Shown one piece after another: positions 40,200 to 49,256 of a stretch of DNA of 59,711 nt (within the stretch, counting starts at the first letter, position 1; every line of letters begins with the position of its first letter). The position numbers and the translations under genes are program-made. The notes below the pieces were generated by a model. That model ran no database searches, had not been told where the DNA came from, and saw only the letters and a list, made by a program, of their open reading frames with translations. Source of the stretch: Schlegelella_A sp038318385 (GTDB lineage: Bacteria > Pseudomonadota > Gammaproteobacteria > Burkholderiales > Burkholderiaceae_C). The stretch covers positions 1 through 59,711 of the forward strand of contig JBBQCD010000022.1 in NCBI GenBank assembly GCA_038318385.1. Reading direction: 5' to 3'.

Positions 40200-43118
40200 A
40201 TGTCGAACCGCCGCCTGCCCGGCCTGCTCACCGCCCTGCTGCTCTGTGGAGCCGCCTCGGCGCAATCACCGCCAGGGACTGCGACGCAAGCCTCGCCAAC
40301 GGCCTGGCGAGCGCCCTCGCTGCGGGTCCAGGGCGCCGAGCAACCGGTGCGGTTGCAGGCGCTGCGCGTGGATGTCGAGGTCGACGGCCGCATGGCGCAG
40401 ACACGCGTCACGATGGAGTTCCACAACCCCAACGGGCGGGTCCTCGAAGGCACGCTCGAATTCCCGCTGCGCGAGGGCCAGGTCGTCAGCGGCTTCGCGC
40501 TCGACGTCGACGGCGACATGCGCGACGCGGTGCCGGTCGAAAAGGCCCGCGCCCAGCAGGTGTTCGAGGACATCTCGCGCCGTCGCGTCGATCCCGGCCT
40601 GCTGCAGACGACGCTCGGCAACAACTACGAGCTGCGCATCTACCCGCTGCCCGCGCGCGGCAGCCGCCGTGTCGTCCTGACGCTGGTCGAGCCCATCGGC
40701 CGTCGCCTCGCGGTGCCGCTGGCCTATGCCGAGGGCGTGCGCCACTTCGAGCTGCAGGTGCGTTACCCGACCGCCACCACGCCGCCGACCATCGCCAGCC
40801 CCAACCCGCTTGGACTGCACTTCGAGCGCGATCCGGCCGGTGGCTACGCCGCCCGCCTGCAGGCATCGGATACGACGCTGCCCGCAGCCGCGCTCGACCT
40901 GCTGGGGCCGACGCCTCGCGACGTCACCAGCGTCGAGGAACGCGCCGGTGAGCGCTACTTTTCCACCCGCCTGACCCTGCCGGAGTCGAGCCTCCCACGC
41001 ACATTGCCGGCCAGCCTGCAACTGATCTGGGACGCATCGGGTTCGTCAGCGGGACGCCGCCTCGATCGCGAATTTGCGCTGCTCGACGCCTATTTCCGGC
41101 GCGCGGTCACGGTCGACGTCAACCTGGTGCGCGTCAGCGACACCGCCGGGCCGGCGGAACGCTTCGCCGTGCGCAAAGGCGACTGGTCGAGCCTGCGCAC
41201 CGCCCTGAAACGGACGATCCTCGACGGCGCGAGCAATCTGGGCGCCGTTGCCTGGGACGGCCGCTCGCGCGAAGCGCTCTGGTTCACCGACGGGCTGGCG
41301 AACTACGGCGGGGCTTGGTCATTGACGTTTCCGGTGCCGGTCTACGCCGTCAACAGCGCCGCGGCGGCGAACCCGCCGGCGCTGCGCGCCCTGGCCGAGT
41401 CCAGTGGCGGCCGCTGGATCGATCTCGCCGGGCTGTCGTCCGCCGCGGCCGAGACGGCGCTGCTGCGGCGCGGCTGGCAGTTGCTCGACGTGCAATCGTC
41501 CGGCGCCCGCGAGGTCGTTGTCGCGTCGATCCATCCCGATGCCGGCATGCTGTCGATCGCGGGCGTGCTGGAGGACGCCGAAGCGGTGCTGCGGCTGCGC
41601 CTGCGCCGGCCCGATGGCCGCGTCGAGACACGTCGCGTGTCCATCACGTCAGCTGCGCCGCGCTCGGCCCTCGCAGCCGCACACTGGGCGCAGATCCAGC
41701 TCGCACGGCTGGAAGCCGATGCCCACGCCAACCGCAGCCGGATCACCACCCTCGGGCGCCGCTTCGGCCTGGCCACGTCGGCGACCTCGCTGATCGTGCT
41801 CGAGCGCGTCGAGGACTACCTCCAGCACGAGATCGATCCGCCTCCCGCGCTGCAGGAGGCCTACGAACGCCTTGCCGCTGGCGTGCGCCGGTCGCACCAG
41901 CATCGGGAGGCCGAACGGCTGTCCCAGGTCGTGCGGCGCTTCGAGACCCGCATCGCCTGGTGGTCGACCGACTATCCGAAGGACACGCCACGGCGCGCGC
42001 TCGAGCCGAAGAGCCGACTCGAGATTGGCGCGGCCGGAGCTCTCGGCCGCAACAACGAGTCGGCGCGGCGCTCCACTTCGGCAGCGCCAGGCTCGACGGC
42101 GGCGGACGCGGCGCCGGCGGCACCGATGCAACGACGCCAGTCCGCCACCCACGACGCGCTGAAGAAGGCCCGCGGCCCCGACGACTCCGGGTCGAGCATC
42201 TCGATCGCGCTGAAGCCGCCGAGCCCCAACGCGCCCTACGTGCGCCGACTCGCCGCCGCACCCGCCACGCAATGGCTGGCGATCTATCTCGACGAACGCC
42301 GGGACAACACCGCCAGCGTCGGCTTCTACCTCGATGTCGCCGAGTTCTTCTTCTTGCACGGCGAACCTGCGCAGGCCCTGCGCATCCTGTCCAACCTGGC
42401 CGAGATGGACCTGCAGAACCGGCAGGTCCTGCGGCTCCTCGGCTATCGCCTGGCCCAGGCCGACGCACACGCCCTGGCGCTGCCGGTGTTCGAGCGGGTG
42501 CTCGAACTCGCACCGCACGAGCCGCAATCGCACCGCGACCTCGGTCTGGCGCTGGCCCAGGCGGGCCAGCCGCAGGCCGCCATCGAGCGCCTGTACGCGG
42601 TCGTCACCGGCGCCTGGGATGCGCGCTTCCCCGACATCGACCTGATCGCGCTGACGGAGCTCAACGCCGTCGTCGCCGACGGCGCGGCGCACGGGCGGCC
42701 GCTCACCACCGCATTCATCGAACCGCGGCTGCTGCGCAACCTGCCGCTGGACCTGCGCGTCGTCCTGGCCTGGGACGCGGACAACACCGACGTCGACCTG
42801 CACGTCTTCGATCCGAACGGAGAAGAGGTCTTCTTCGGTCACAACGCCTCGTACCAGGGCGGCGCGATCACCCGGGACGCCACCGGCGGCTACGGCCCGG
42901 AAGAATTCGCGCTGAAGGTCGCGAAGCCTGGACGCTACCGGGTGGAGGCCAACTTCTACGGCCACCGCCAGCAGGTACTGACGACGAGCACCGGCCTGAT
43001 GCTCTGGCTGTCGAGCGACTTCGGCGGCAAGCAGCAGCAGGACCGGCGCACGACCGTGCGCCTGCGCAGCCAGGGCGGCGAGCGCGTCGTGATCGGAGAG
43101 TTCGAGGTCGGGCGCTGA
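40200..43118 (+). CDS. large exported VIT-VWA-TPR-DUF2135 protein
   Basis: A 972-residue protein with a signal peptide (about residues 1-21, LPGLLTALLLCGAASA). Domains in order: a VIT domain (about 40-165; LRVDVEVDGRMAQTRVTMEF and KARAQQVFEDISRRRVDPGL), a von Willebrand A domain whose metal site reads D278-A-S-G-S and later TDG at about 363, a low-complexity Ala/Ser/Arg linker (about 610-680), TPR-like helices (about 700-810) and a C-terminal DUF2135 domain (about 855-970; LAWDADNTDVDLHVFDPNGE). VIT-VWA proteins bind other proteins through metal-dependent contacts. No partner is evident; an envelope scaffold is an inference. It is divergent from pgk. Confidence 0.88.
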   Translation: MSNRRLPGLLTALLLCGAASAQSPPGTATQASPTAWRAPSLRVQGAEQPVRLQALRVDVEVDGRMAQTRVTMEFHNPNGRVLEGTLEFPLREGQVVSGFALDVDGDMRDAVPVEKARAQQVFEDISRRRVDPGLLQTTLGNNYELRIYPLPARGSRRVVLTLVEPIGRRLAVPLAYAEGVRHFELQVRYPTATTPPTIASPNPLGLHFERDPAGGYAARLQASDTTLPAAALDLLGPTPRDVTSVEERAGERYFSTRLTLPESSLPRTLPASLQLIWDASGSSAGRRLDREFALLDAYFRRAVTVDVNLVRVSDTAGPAERFAVRKGDWSSLRTALKRTILDGASNLGAVAWDGRSREALWFTDGLANYGGAWSLTFPVPVYAVNSAAAANPPALRALAESSGGRWIDLAGLSSAAAETALLRRGWQLLDVQSSGAREVVVASIHPDAGMLSIAGVLEDAEAVLRLRLRRPDGRVETRRVSITSAAPRSALAAAHWAQIQLARLEADAHANRSRITTLGRRFGLATSATSLIVLERVEDYLQHEIDPPPALQEAYERLAAGVRRSHQHREAERLSQVVRRFETRIAWWSTDYPKDTPRRALEPKSRLEIGAAGALGRNNESARRSTSAAPGSTAADAAPAAPMQRRQSATHDALKKARGPDDSGSSISIALKPPSPNAPYVRRLAAAPATQWLAIYLDERRDNTASVGFYLDVAEFFFLHGEPAQALRILSNLAEMDLQNRQVLRLLGYRLAQADAHALALPVFERVLELAPHEPQSHRDLGLALAQAGQPQAAIERLYAVVTGAWDARFPDIDLIALTELNAVVADGAAHGRPLTTAFIEPRLLRNLPLDLRVVLAWDADNTDVDLHVFDPNGEEVFFGHNASYQGGAITRDATGGYGPEEFALKVAKPGRYRVEANFYGHRQQVLTTSTGLMLWLSSDFGGKQQQDRRTTVRLRSQGGERVVIGEFEVGR

Positions 43119-43131
43119 ACCCGGTGGCCGT

Positions 43132-43515
43132 TCAGGACTCGGCCGGCTTCTTGCGGCGTGGCGACGGCGAGGCCTTGGCCGACTCGTCGTCTTTCTTCTC
43201 CGCTTCGGCTTCCGGCCGGGCCGGGGGTGCTGCGGCCTGAGCGGTGAGCTGCGGCGGCACCGGCTCGATCTTGTTCTCGCGCATGTAGTCGTTCATGTCG
43301 CGCCAGCCGGCGAAGATCGCCGCCTTGTCGGCCTTGCGGTAGACCGCATAGCAATCCTCGATGGCGCGTCCCGCATGGCGACAGGCGCCGCCGATGGCCT
43401 TGCCGTCGGCGTCTCGCGCCGCGGCGATCTTCTCGGCGGTGTCGATCCCGAGCGCGTCGCAGCCGGCCAGCAGCGCGGCGGCGACGAGGGTGAGGAGCGT
43501 GGCGTGCAGGCGCAT
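43132..43515 (-). CDS. small lipoprotein of unknown function
   Basis: A 127-residue predicted lipoprotein: signal LLTLVAAALLAGC with lipobox LAGC and acylated Cys at residue 19. The mature part has three further Cys (one in GGACRHAG and one in IEDCYAVYRKADKAAIFAGW), a helical middle with MNDYMRENKIEPVPPQL, and a C-terminal low-complexity tail rich in Ala, Pro, Glu and Lys. I do not recognise a named family. It converges with the VIT-VWA gene (13 bases) and could be its functional neighbour, but nothing shows this. The start at 43515 fits the signal peptide. Confidence 0.72.
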   Translation of the reverse strand: MRLHATLLTLVAAALLAGCDALGIDTAEKIAAARDADGKAIGGACRHAGRAIEDCYAVYRKADKAAIFAGWRDMNDYMRENKIEPVPPQLTAQAAAPPARPEAEAEKKDDESAKASPSPRRKKPAES

Positions 43516-43631
43516 GGCGATCGGCTTGTGCCGTCCATATCGGCGCGCGGGGGGCGGACTTAAGGCAAGGTTTGCCTGCCGGCGGAGAGCGGGACTGCCG
43601 TTCGCCCCGGCACCGTCCCGGGTCGGTCGCC

Positions 43632-44486
43632 TCAGCGTCCGGACGCGCTCGCCATGGCCAGGAGCCGCTCGACCCGCTCCTCGGTCGAGGGATGGGTCGA
43701 GAACAGTCCTCGGAGTCCACCGCCGGACAGGGGGTTGATGATCATCATCTGCGCCGTCGACGGATTGCGCTCGGCCGCTTCCAGCGGAATTCCCTGGGCA
43801 TGGCGGTGGATCTTTTCGAGCGCTGCCGCCAGGGCTCGCGGGTCGCCGGATATCTCGGCCCCGCCCCGGTCGGCCTCGAACTCGCGCGCCCGGCTGATCG
43901 CCATCTGGATCAGGCCGGCGGCCAGGGGCGCCAACAGCGCGACCAGCAGACCCGCGATCGGGTTCGCCGGCCGACCTTCGCTGTCGCGCCCGCCGAAGAA
44001 CATCGCGAAGTTGGCGAGCATCGAGATCGCGCCCGCCATGGTCGCACTGACGGTGCTGATCAGGATGTCGCGATGGCGGACGTGGGCGAGTTCGTGCGCC
44101 ATCACGCCCCGCAGCTCACGCTCCGTCAGCGCGCGCAGGATGCCGGTGGTCGCGGCGACTGCAGCATGCTCGGGATTGCGCCCGGTGGCGAATGCGTTCG
44201 GCGCGTCCTCCTCGATCAGATAGACGCGTGGCATCGGCAGGCCTGCCTTCGCCGCCAGTTCGCGGATCATCCGGTAGAACTGCGGCGCCGAGGACTCGTC
44301 GACCTCCTGCGCGTTGTACATCTTCAGCACCAGCTTGTCGGAAAACCAGTAGCTGAAGAAGTTCATGCCGACGGCCACGGCGAGCGCCAGCATCATCCCC
44401 GTGCGGCCACCGAGGAAAGCGCCGATCGCCATGAAGAGGGCGGTGATCGCCGCCATGAGGACGGCGGTCTTGAGCAGGTTGAACAT
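43632..44486 (-). CDS. htpX: membrane zinc protease HtpX
   Basis: A 284-residue inner-membrane M48 metalloprotease that degrades misfolded membrane proteins. Two N-terminal membrane segments (about residues 8-27 and 31-48) precede the zinc motif H131-E-L-A-H135; the third ligand is Glu204 in REFEADRGG. Two further hydrophobic segments lie between. The last part, LFSTHPSTEERVERLLAM, is typical of the family. The ATG at 44486 has AGGA at normal spacing. It lies 142 bases downstream of fmt on the same strand. Confidence 0.95.
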   Translation of the reverse strand: MFNLLKTAVLMAAITALFMAIGAFLGGRTGMMLALAVAVGMNFFSYWFSDKLVLKMYNAQEVDESSAPQFYRMIRELAAKAGLPMPRVYLIEEDAPNAFATGRNPEHAAVAATTGILRALTERELRGVMAHELAHVRHRDILISTVSATMAGAISMLANFAMFFGGRDSEGRPANPIAGLLVALLAPLAAGLIQMAISRAREFEADRGGAEISGDPRALAAALEKIHRHAQGIPLEAAERNPSTAQMMIINPLSGGGLRGLFSTHPSTEERVERLLAMASASGR

Positions 44487-44628
44487 CGCTTCCTATCCTC
44501 GCAGCTCGGGGTGACACACAGATGAGGCCGGCTGGCGCCGCTTCAATCCAGGTCGATGCTCCTCGATCGCCCCGACCGCTGCCGCGCGTCGCCGGGATCG
44601 GCACGGATCGATTCCAGGTGAGCGCCGT

Positions 44629-45585
44629 TCAGGGCGCATGTCCGGCACCGAGCCGCGTGCCGGGGACGAGCGGCTCGCGCTGCAGGAACTCGGCAGCCGA
44701 CAGGCGCCGACCTCCCGGGCGCTGCAGCACCGTGAGCGCCAGCGCGCCGTCGCCGCAGGCGATGCGGATCCCCTGCGGACCCGCCGACAGCACCTCGCCC
44801 GGTGCACCGCCGCCGGGTTCGACGCGGCCGCGCCAGCATTTCAAGGGTTCCCCGGCGCAGGCGGTGGTCGCACCCGGGAACGGATCGAAGGCACGCAGGC
44901 GCCGCTCCAGCATCTCTGCGGGCTGCGACCAGTCGATCGGGGCCTCGTCCTTCGCGACCTTGCGCGCATAGGTGACGCCATCGGCCGGCTGGGGTCTCGG
45001 AACCAGCCGTCCGAGGTCACTCAACGCCTGCGCGATCAGCTCCGCGCCGAGCTCGGCGAGTCGCGACTGCAGCGTCGCGGTCGTGTCGTCCGGCGCGATC
45101 GGCAGCCGCTCCGCGAGCAGCATGGCGCCGGTGTCCAGGCCCGCGTCCATCTGCATGATGGTGACGCCGGTTTCGGCGTCACCGGCCTCGATCGCGCGGT
45201 GTATCGGGGCGGCGCCGCGCCAGCGCGGCAGCAGCGATGCATGGATGTTGATGCAGCCGAGCGGCGGCAGCGCCAGCAGCCATGGCGGCAGGATCAACCC
45301 GTAGGCCGCGACGACGAGCACGTCGGGGCGTACCGCCTCGAGCGCGGCGCGCGCCGCCGCGGCGTCGTCGGCATGGCGGCCGTCGAGCCGCAGGCCCTGC
45401 GGCTGCGCAACCTGCAGTCCATGGGCCTGGGCCTCGGCCTTGACCGGCGAGGGCTGCAGCCGCAGGCCGCGCCCGGAGGGACGGTCCGGCTGGGTCAGCA
45501 CCAGCGGGATCGCAAAGCCGGCGCCGCGCAGCCGCGCCAGGGCGACCCGGGCGAATTCGGGAGTTCCGGCGAACGCGACCCTCAT
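44629..45585 (-). CDS. fmt: methionyl-tRNA formyltransferase
   Basis: A 318-residue enzyme adding a formyl group from 10-formyl-THF to initiator Met-tRNA. It begins MRVAFAGTPEFARVALARL and has the formyl-binding region INIHASLLPRWRGAAPIHRA with its conserved Asn, His and following Thr-Gly-Val-Thr-Ile-Met-Gln-Met segment (ETGVTIMQMDAGLDTG). The C-terminal OB-like tRNA-binding domain starts around YARKVAKDEAPIDW. The length is normal. It follows def on the same strand with 27 bases between, the classical pair for adding and removing the formyl group. Confidence 0.97.
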   Translation of the reverse strand: MRVAFAGTPEFARVALARLRGAGFAIPLVLTQPDRPSGRGLRLQPSPVKAEAQAHGLQVAQPQGLRLDGRHADDAAAARAALEAVRPDVLVVAAYGLILPPWLLALPPLGCINIHASLLPRWRGAAPIHRAIEAGDAETGVTIMQMDAGLDTGAMLLAERLPIAPDDTTATLQSRLAELGAELIAQALSDLGRLVPRPQPADGVTYARKVAKDEAPIDWSQPAEMLERRLRAFDPFPGATTACAGEPLKCWRGRVEPGGGAPGEVLSAGPQGIRIACGDGALALTVLQRPGGRRLSAAEFLQREPLVPGTRLGAGHAP

Positions 45586-45612
45586 GAGTCCCCTGCCGGC
45601 CGGGTGACGCGC

Positions 45613-46125
45613 TCAGTCGCGCTCTTCATCGCGAGTCTTCTTCAGCATCTTGGTGCGGATGCGGTTGCGTTTCAGCGGGCTCAGGTACTCGACGAAGACC
45701 TTGCCGAGCAGGTGATCCATTTCATGCTGCACGCACACCGACAGCAGGCCGTCGGCCTGGAATTCACGCTCCAAACCGTCGCGATCGAGCGCCCGCACCG
45801 TCACCGTCGCATGGCGCGGGACCTTGTCGTAGATCTCCGGCACCGAAAGGCAGCCCTCGTCGCCGAGGACCATCTCCTCGCTGCGCGCGACCAGTTCGGG
45901 ATTGATCAGCACGCGGGGATCGTCGCGCGCATCGGAGGTGTCGATGACGATCACCCGGCGATGAACATCGACCTGGGTCGCGGCCAGACCGACGCCCTCT
46001 GCGGCGTACATGCTCTCGAGCATGTCATCGACCAGTCGGCGCACACCGTCATCGACCGCCGCGACCGGCTGGGCCACCGTGTGCAGGCGGGGATCGGGAT
46101 AACGCAGGATATTCAGCTTGGCCAT
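45613..46125 (-). CDS. def: peptide deformylase
   Basis: A 170-residue metalloenzyme removing the formyl group from nascent proteins. All three motifs are intact: GVGLAATQ at 44-51, EGCLSVP at 90-96 with metal ligand Cys92, and Q-H134-E-M-D-H138-L. The ATG at 46125 (MAKLNILRYPDPRL) is the standard start; an upstream in-frame ATG adding 19 residues is unlikely. It lies upstream of fmt. The 247-base gap to the divergent LysM gene should hold both promoters. Confidence 0.97.
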   Translation of the reverse strand: MAKLNILRYPDPRLHTVAQPVAAVDDGVRRLVDDMLESMYAAEGVGLAATQVDVHRRVIVIDTSDARDDPRVLINPELVARSEEMVLGDEGCLSVPEIYDKVPRHATVTVRALDRDGLEREFQADGLLSVCVQHEMDHLLGKVFVEYLSPLKRNRIRTKMLKKTRDEERD

Positions 46126-46235
46126 TTGTATCGATTCGATTCCGCCGCGGTGCCGCGGCGTTGCGCTGTGGAAGCGCTGCAACGCACCACGCCGTGACAG
46201 GTCTCACACAGCGTCGCGCCAGCAGGTCACTTTCG

Positions 46236-46264
46236 TTGCGATATCAATGCTTTAGGGGCAGAAT
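46236..46264 (+). promoter_or_regulatory. candidate promoter of the LysM gene
   Basis: TTGCGA (46236-46241) and CAGAAT (46259-46264) are spaced by 17 bases, giving a leader of about 100 bases. Each hexamer has about four consensus matches, so confidence is low. Confidence 0.3.
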
Positions 46265-46372
46265 CTGTGAAAGAGAATGAGGATTTTCGCCGAATGCGGA
46301 CCGAGGGTGTCGGCACGGCGAAGGTACCCCCACCGCGCGGCCGCCGCGTCAGCGCCAGATCGAGATGCCCAT

Positions 46373-47551
46373 ATGACCCGACGCACACGCATCGCTTCAC
46401 ACGTTCGCCGGGCCGCTCAGGTCGGATCCGTCGTCGCTCTCGTCTGCGCCAGCCTCGGGCCGGCCCACGCGGCCAACTACCCGATCACGGCCGAGCAGCG
46501 CAGCACGGCACAGCGCGCCGCCCAGACCGGCATCCCGATTTCCGAATTGCTGCCGAACGCGCCGGACTCGTACACCGTCAAGCCCCGCGACACCCTGTGG
46601 GGAATCTCGGGGCTGTACCTGAAAAGTCCATGGCGCTGGCCCGAACTCTGGGGCATGAATCTCGAGCAGGTGCGCAACCCGCACCTGATCTATCCAGGCC
46701 AGGTGCTGTACCTCGACAAGTCCGATGGACGTGCGCGGCTGCGCATGGGCCAGGCAGGGGGCGCCGACGGCGCCGGCCTCGTGCGCCTGTCGCCGCGCAT
46801 CCGCGCCAGCGTGCCGGGGCTCGACGGCATCTCGTCGATCCCGTTCGCTCTGATCGAGCCCTTCCTCAACGAGGCGGTGATCTTCGACACCAACGAGCTC
46901 TCGAACGCGCCGCGCATCGTCGCCGCCCGTGAAGGCGCCGTATTGATGTCGCGCGGTGATCTGGCTTATGTCCGTGGTGATCTCGGCCAGCAGCGCGAGT
47001 ACCGCGTCTTTCGCGAACCCCGCCCGCTGAAGGACCCGACCACGGCGGAGATCCTCGGCTACGAGGCGACCTACGTCGGCGCGGCCGAGTACACCCGACA
47101 GGGCGAGACCCGCACCGGCTCCGACGGCAAGACCGAGATCATTCCGGCGACTTTCGTCATCACCAGCGTGCGCCAGGAGGCCGGCGTCGGCGACCGCCTC
47201 GACCCGGTGCCGGGGCGCGAGTACACGAACTACGCCCCGCACGCCCCGCAGGCGCCGCTGTCGGGACAGATCGTCTCGATCTACGGCGACGCCCTGACGG
47301 CCGGACAGAACCAGATCGTCGCCCTGAACCGCGGCGCCCGCGACGGCGTCGAGCGCGGGCATGTGCTCGCCCTCTGGCGCGACGGCGTGCGCACGATCGA
47401 CAAGACCGATCCGACCCGCGCGCTGATGAAGCTGCCGGACGAGCGCCATGGCATGCTCTTCGTGTTCCGTGTCTTCGACCGCATGTCCTACGCCCTGATC
47501 CTGTCGGTGAAGGACCCGGTCAAACCCGGCGACCGCTTCAGCCAACCCTGA
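46373..47551 (+). CDS. LysM peptidoglycan-binding exported protein
   Basis: A 392-residue exported protein. A signal peptide covers about residues 1-33 (VGSVVALVCASLGPAHA). One LysM domain at about 67-114 (YTVKPRDTLWGISGLYLKSP through NPHLIYPGQVLYLDK) binds peptidoglycan. The remaining 270 residues match the region seen in LysM proteins encoded beside dprA in betaproteobacteria; their function is unknown. The ATG at 46373 begins the signal peptide. dprA starts 13 bases after its stop, so the two are probably co-transcribed, and it is divergent from def. Confidence 0.9.
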   Translation: MTRRTRIASHVRRAAQVGSVVALVCASLGPAHAANYPITAEQRSTAQRAAQTGIPISELLPNAPDSYTVKPRDTLWGISGLYLKSPWRWPELWGMNLEQVRNPHLIYPGQVLYLDKSDGRARLRMGQAGGADGAGLVRLSPRIRASVPGLDGISSIPFALIEPFLNEAVIFDTNELSNAPRIVAAREGAVLMSRGDLAYVRGDLGQQREYRVFREPRPLKDPTTAEILGYEATYVGAAEYTRQGETRTGSDGKTEIIPATFVITSVRQEAGVGDRLDPVPGREYTNYAPHAPQAPLSGQIVSIYGDALTAGQNQIVALNRGARDGVERGHVLALWRDGVRTIDKTDPTRALMKLPDERHGMLFVFRVFDRMSYALILSVKDPVKPGDRFSQP

Positions 47552-47563
47552 GTCTTCCCGCGT

Positions 47564-48670
47564 GTGACGGACCGGGACGAACTCTCCGCCTGGGTCCGGC
47601 TCCTCGAGACGCCGGGAATCGGCCGCGACGCGGCCCGCAGGCTGCTCGCCGCCTTCGGCTCGCCGCAAGCCGTGCTCGATGCCTCTGTCGGCGCGCTTCG
47701 AACGGTCGTCGGCACCGACGCCGCGACAGCCCTGGGCACACCCTCGGAGGCGCTCGACGCACTCGTTGGAGCGACACTGTCGTGGCTGGACGCAGGAGAT
47801 CGTGAAGCCCGCGACATCGTCACGCTCGGCGATCCTCGCTACCCGGCGCCCCTGCTCGAGACTGCCGACCCGCCCCTGCTGCTCTACACGCAGGGCCGCG
47901 CGGAGCTGCTGGGCAGCGCGTCGCTCGCGGTTGTCGGCAGCCGCAACGCGACGCCGCAAGGGCTGGAGAACGCCCGGGCCTTCTCCGCACATCTCAGCCA
48001 GGCGGGCCTGACGATCGTCTCCGGGCTGGCGCTCGGCATCGATGGCGCGGCCCATGCGGGCGGCCTGGAGGGGCCTGCTGCGACGATCGCCGTCGTCGGC
48101 ACCGGGCTGGATCGCGTCTATCCGCGCCGCCACCTGGCCTTGGCGCATCGCATCGCCGCCGAAGGTCTTCTCGTCAGCGAGTTTGCGATCGGCACGCCGC
48201 CGCTGCCGGCGAACTTCCCCGTCAGGAACCGCATCATCGCCGGCCTTGCGCGCGGCACGCTGGTGGTCGAGGCGGCGGTGCAGTCGGGCTCGCTGATCAC
48301 CGCCCGCCTGGCCGTCGAAGCCGGCCGGGAAGTCTTCGCGATCCCCGGCTCGATCCACTCGCCCCAGTCCCGCGGCTGCCATGCATTGCTGCGCCAGGGC
48401 GCCAAACTGGTCGAGCGCGCCGAGGACATCCTCGAGGAATTGAGGCTGCCGCCGCACCCCGTGGGCGGGACGCCGCCCGTCCTCGACGCCGCGGGCAAGG
48501 AAGATCCGTTGCTCGCCGCGCTCGGCTTCGAACCGGTGACGCTGGACGCACTCGTCGCCCGCACCGGCGAATCGGCAGCCGCGCTCAACGTGCGCCTGCT
48601 CGAACTCGAACTCGACGGCCGCGTCACCCGGCTTCCCGGCCAGCTCTTCCAGCGCCTGGTGCACGGCTGA
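47564..48670 (+). CDS. dprA: DNA-processing protein DprA
   Basis: A 368-residue protein that loads RecA on incoming single-stranded DNA during natural transformation. The order is an N-terminal SAM-like helical part (LLETPGIGRDAARRLLAAFG), the Rossmann-like core with LAVVGSRNATPQG and IVSGLALGIDGAAHAGGLEG, then SEFAIGTPPLPANFPVRNRI, and a C-terminal winged-helix part (about residues 305-368). The start is the GTG at 47564; no ATG lies close by. Presence of dprA shows only that this step is possible; other competence genes are not in the window. Confidence 0.95.
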   Translation: MTDRDELSAWVRLLETPGIGRDAARRLLAAFGSPQAVLDASVGALRTVVGTDAATALGTPSEALDALVGATLSWLDAGDREARDIVTLGDPRYPAPLLETADPPLLLYTQGRAELLGSASLAVVGSRNATPQGLENARAFSAHLSQAGLTIVSGLALGIDGAAHAGGLEGPAATIAVVGTGLDRVYPRRHLALAHRIAAEGLLVSEFAIGTPPLPANFPVRNRIIAGLARGTLVVEAAVQSGSLITARLAVEAGREVFAIPGSIHSPQSRGCHALLRQGAKLVERAEDILEELRLPPHPVGGTPPVLDAAGKEDPLLAALGFEPVTLDALVARTGESAAALNVRLLELELDGRVTRLPGQLFQRLVHG

Positions 48671-48764
48671 CGCGGACCGGACGGGCGGTCGATCGGCCAC
48701 GGCCGTAGTGGGCATCCCGTACCCCTTCACTGCCATCCCGGCCGGGCGGAATACACGGCTGCGG

Positions 48765-48770
48765 TATAGT
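48765..48770 (+). promoter_or_regulatory. candidate -10 box immediately before smg
   Basis: TATAGT followed by exactly six bases and the smg ATG. Transcription would begin at or next to the start codon, implying a leaderless message. No ribosome site or good -35 is visible. Confidence 0.4.
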
Positions 48771-48776
48771 GAATCC

Positions 48777-49229
48777 ATGTTCGACGTGCTGGTCTACCTG
48801 TACGAAAACTACTGGCGCCCCGACGCCTGTCCCGAGCACGACCAGCTCACCCGCAAGCTCTCGTCGGTGGGCTTCGAATCCGAGGAAATCGAGGAAGCGC
48901 TCTCCTGGCTGGATGGCGTGGCGGCTGCGGCGCAGTCCTACGTCGGGGCCCAGTCGACGCAGTCGCTGCGGGTTTACTCGCCCGCCGAGCTCGAGCATCT
49001 GGGCGAGGCCTCGGTCGGTTTCGTCAGCTTCCTCGAATCCGCCGGGGTCCTGCCCCCGCCGATGCGTGAAATGGTGATCGACCGCGCGAGCGCGATCCCC
49101 GGGGGGCCGCTCGATGTCGAGGACCTGAAGATCATCGTCCTGATGGTGTTCTGGAGCCTCGGCGAGGAACCCGACGCCCTGATCCTCGACGAGCTGTTCG
49201 TCGACGAGGAAGACCGCCTCATCCACTGA
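48777..49229 (+). CDS. smg: Smg family protein (DUF494)
   Basis: A 150-residue acidic protein of the DUF494/Smg family. It begins MFDVLVYLYENYW and has SVGFESEEIEEALSWLDGV at about residues 30-48 and the C-terminal DLKIIVLMVFWSLGEEPDAL before DELFVDEEDRLIH, all family hallmarks. The biochemical role is unknown. It is next to dprA, as in E. coli and many proteobacteria. The ATG at 48777 is the family start. A -10-like TATAGT ends six bases before it, so the transcript may be leaderless. Confidence 0.93.
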   Translation: MFDVLVYLYENYWRPDACPEHDQLTRKLSSVGFESEEIEEALSWLDGVAAAAQSYVGAQSTQSLRVYSPAELEHLGEASVGFVSFLESAGVLPPPMREMVIDRASAIPGGPLDVEDLKIIVLMVFWSLGEEPDALILDELFVDEEDRLIH

Positions 49230-49256
49230 AGCCCGCCGCGATCGCGGCCGGGACGC

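Noticed and set aside
41315..43240. Plus-strand alternative frame of about 640 codons inside the VIT-VWA gene
   Set aside because: Arg/Ala/Pro-rich translation in the +1 frame of a gene with clear domains; no family resemblance.
46397..48778. Very long minus-strand open frame (about 790 codons) across the LysM and dprA genes
   Set aside because: It is antisense to two well-supported genes, its translation is Arg/Ala/Gly-rich without recognisable domains, and such frames are expected at this GC content.
49236..49247. Perfect 12-base palindrome CCGCGATCGCGG between smg and the DUF1631 gene
   Set aside because: Short GC palindromes are frequent at this composition, there is no T-run, and the gap is only 27 bases; not strong enough to call a terminator.
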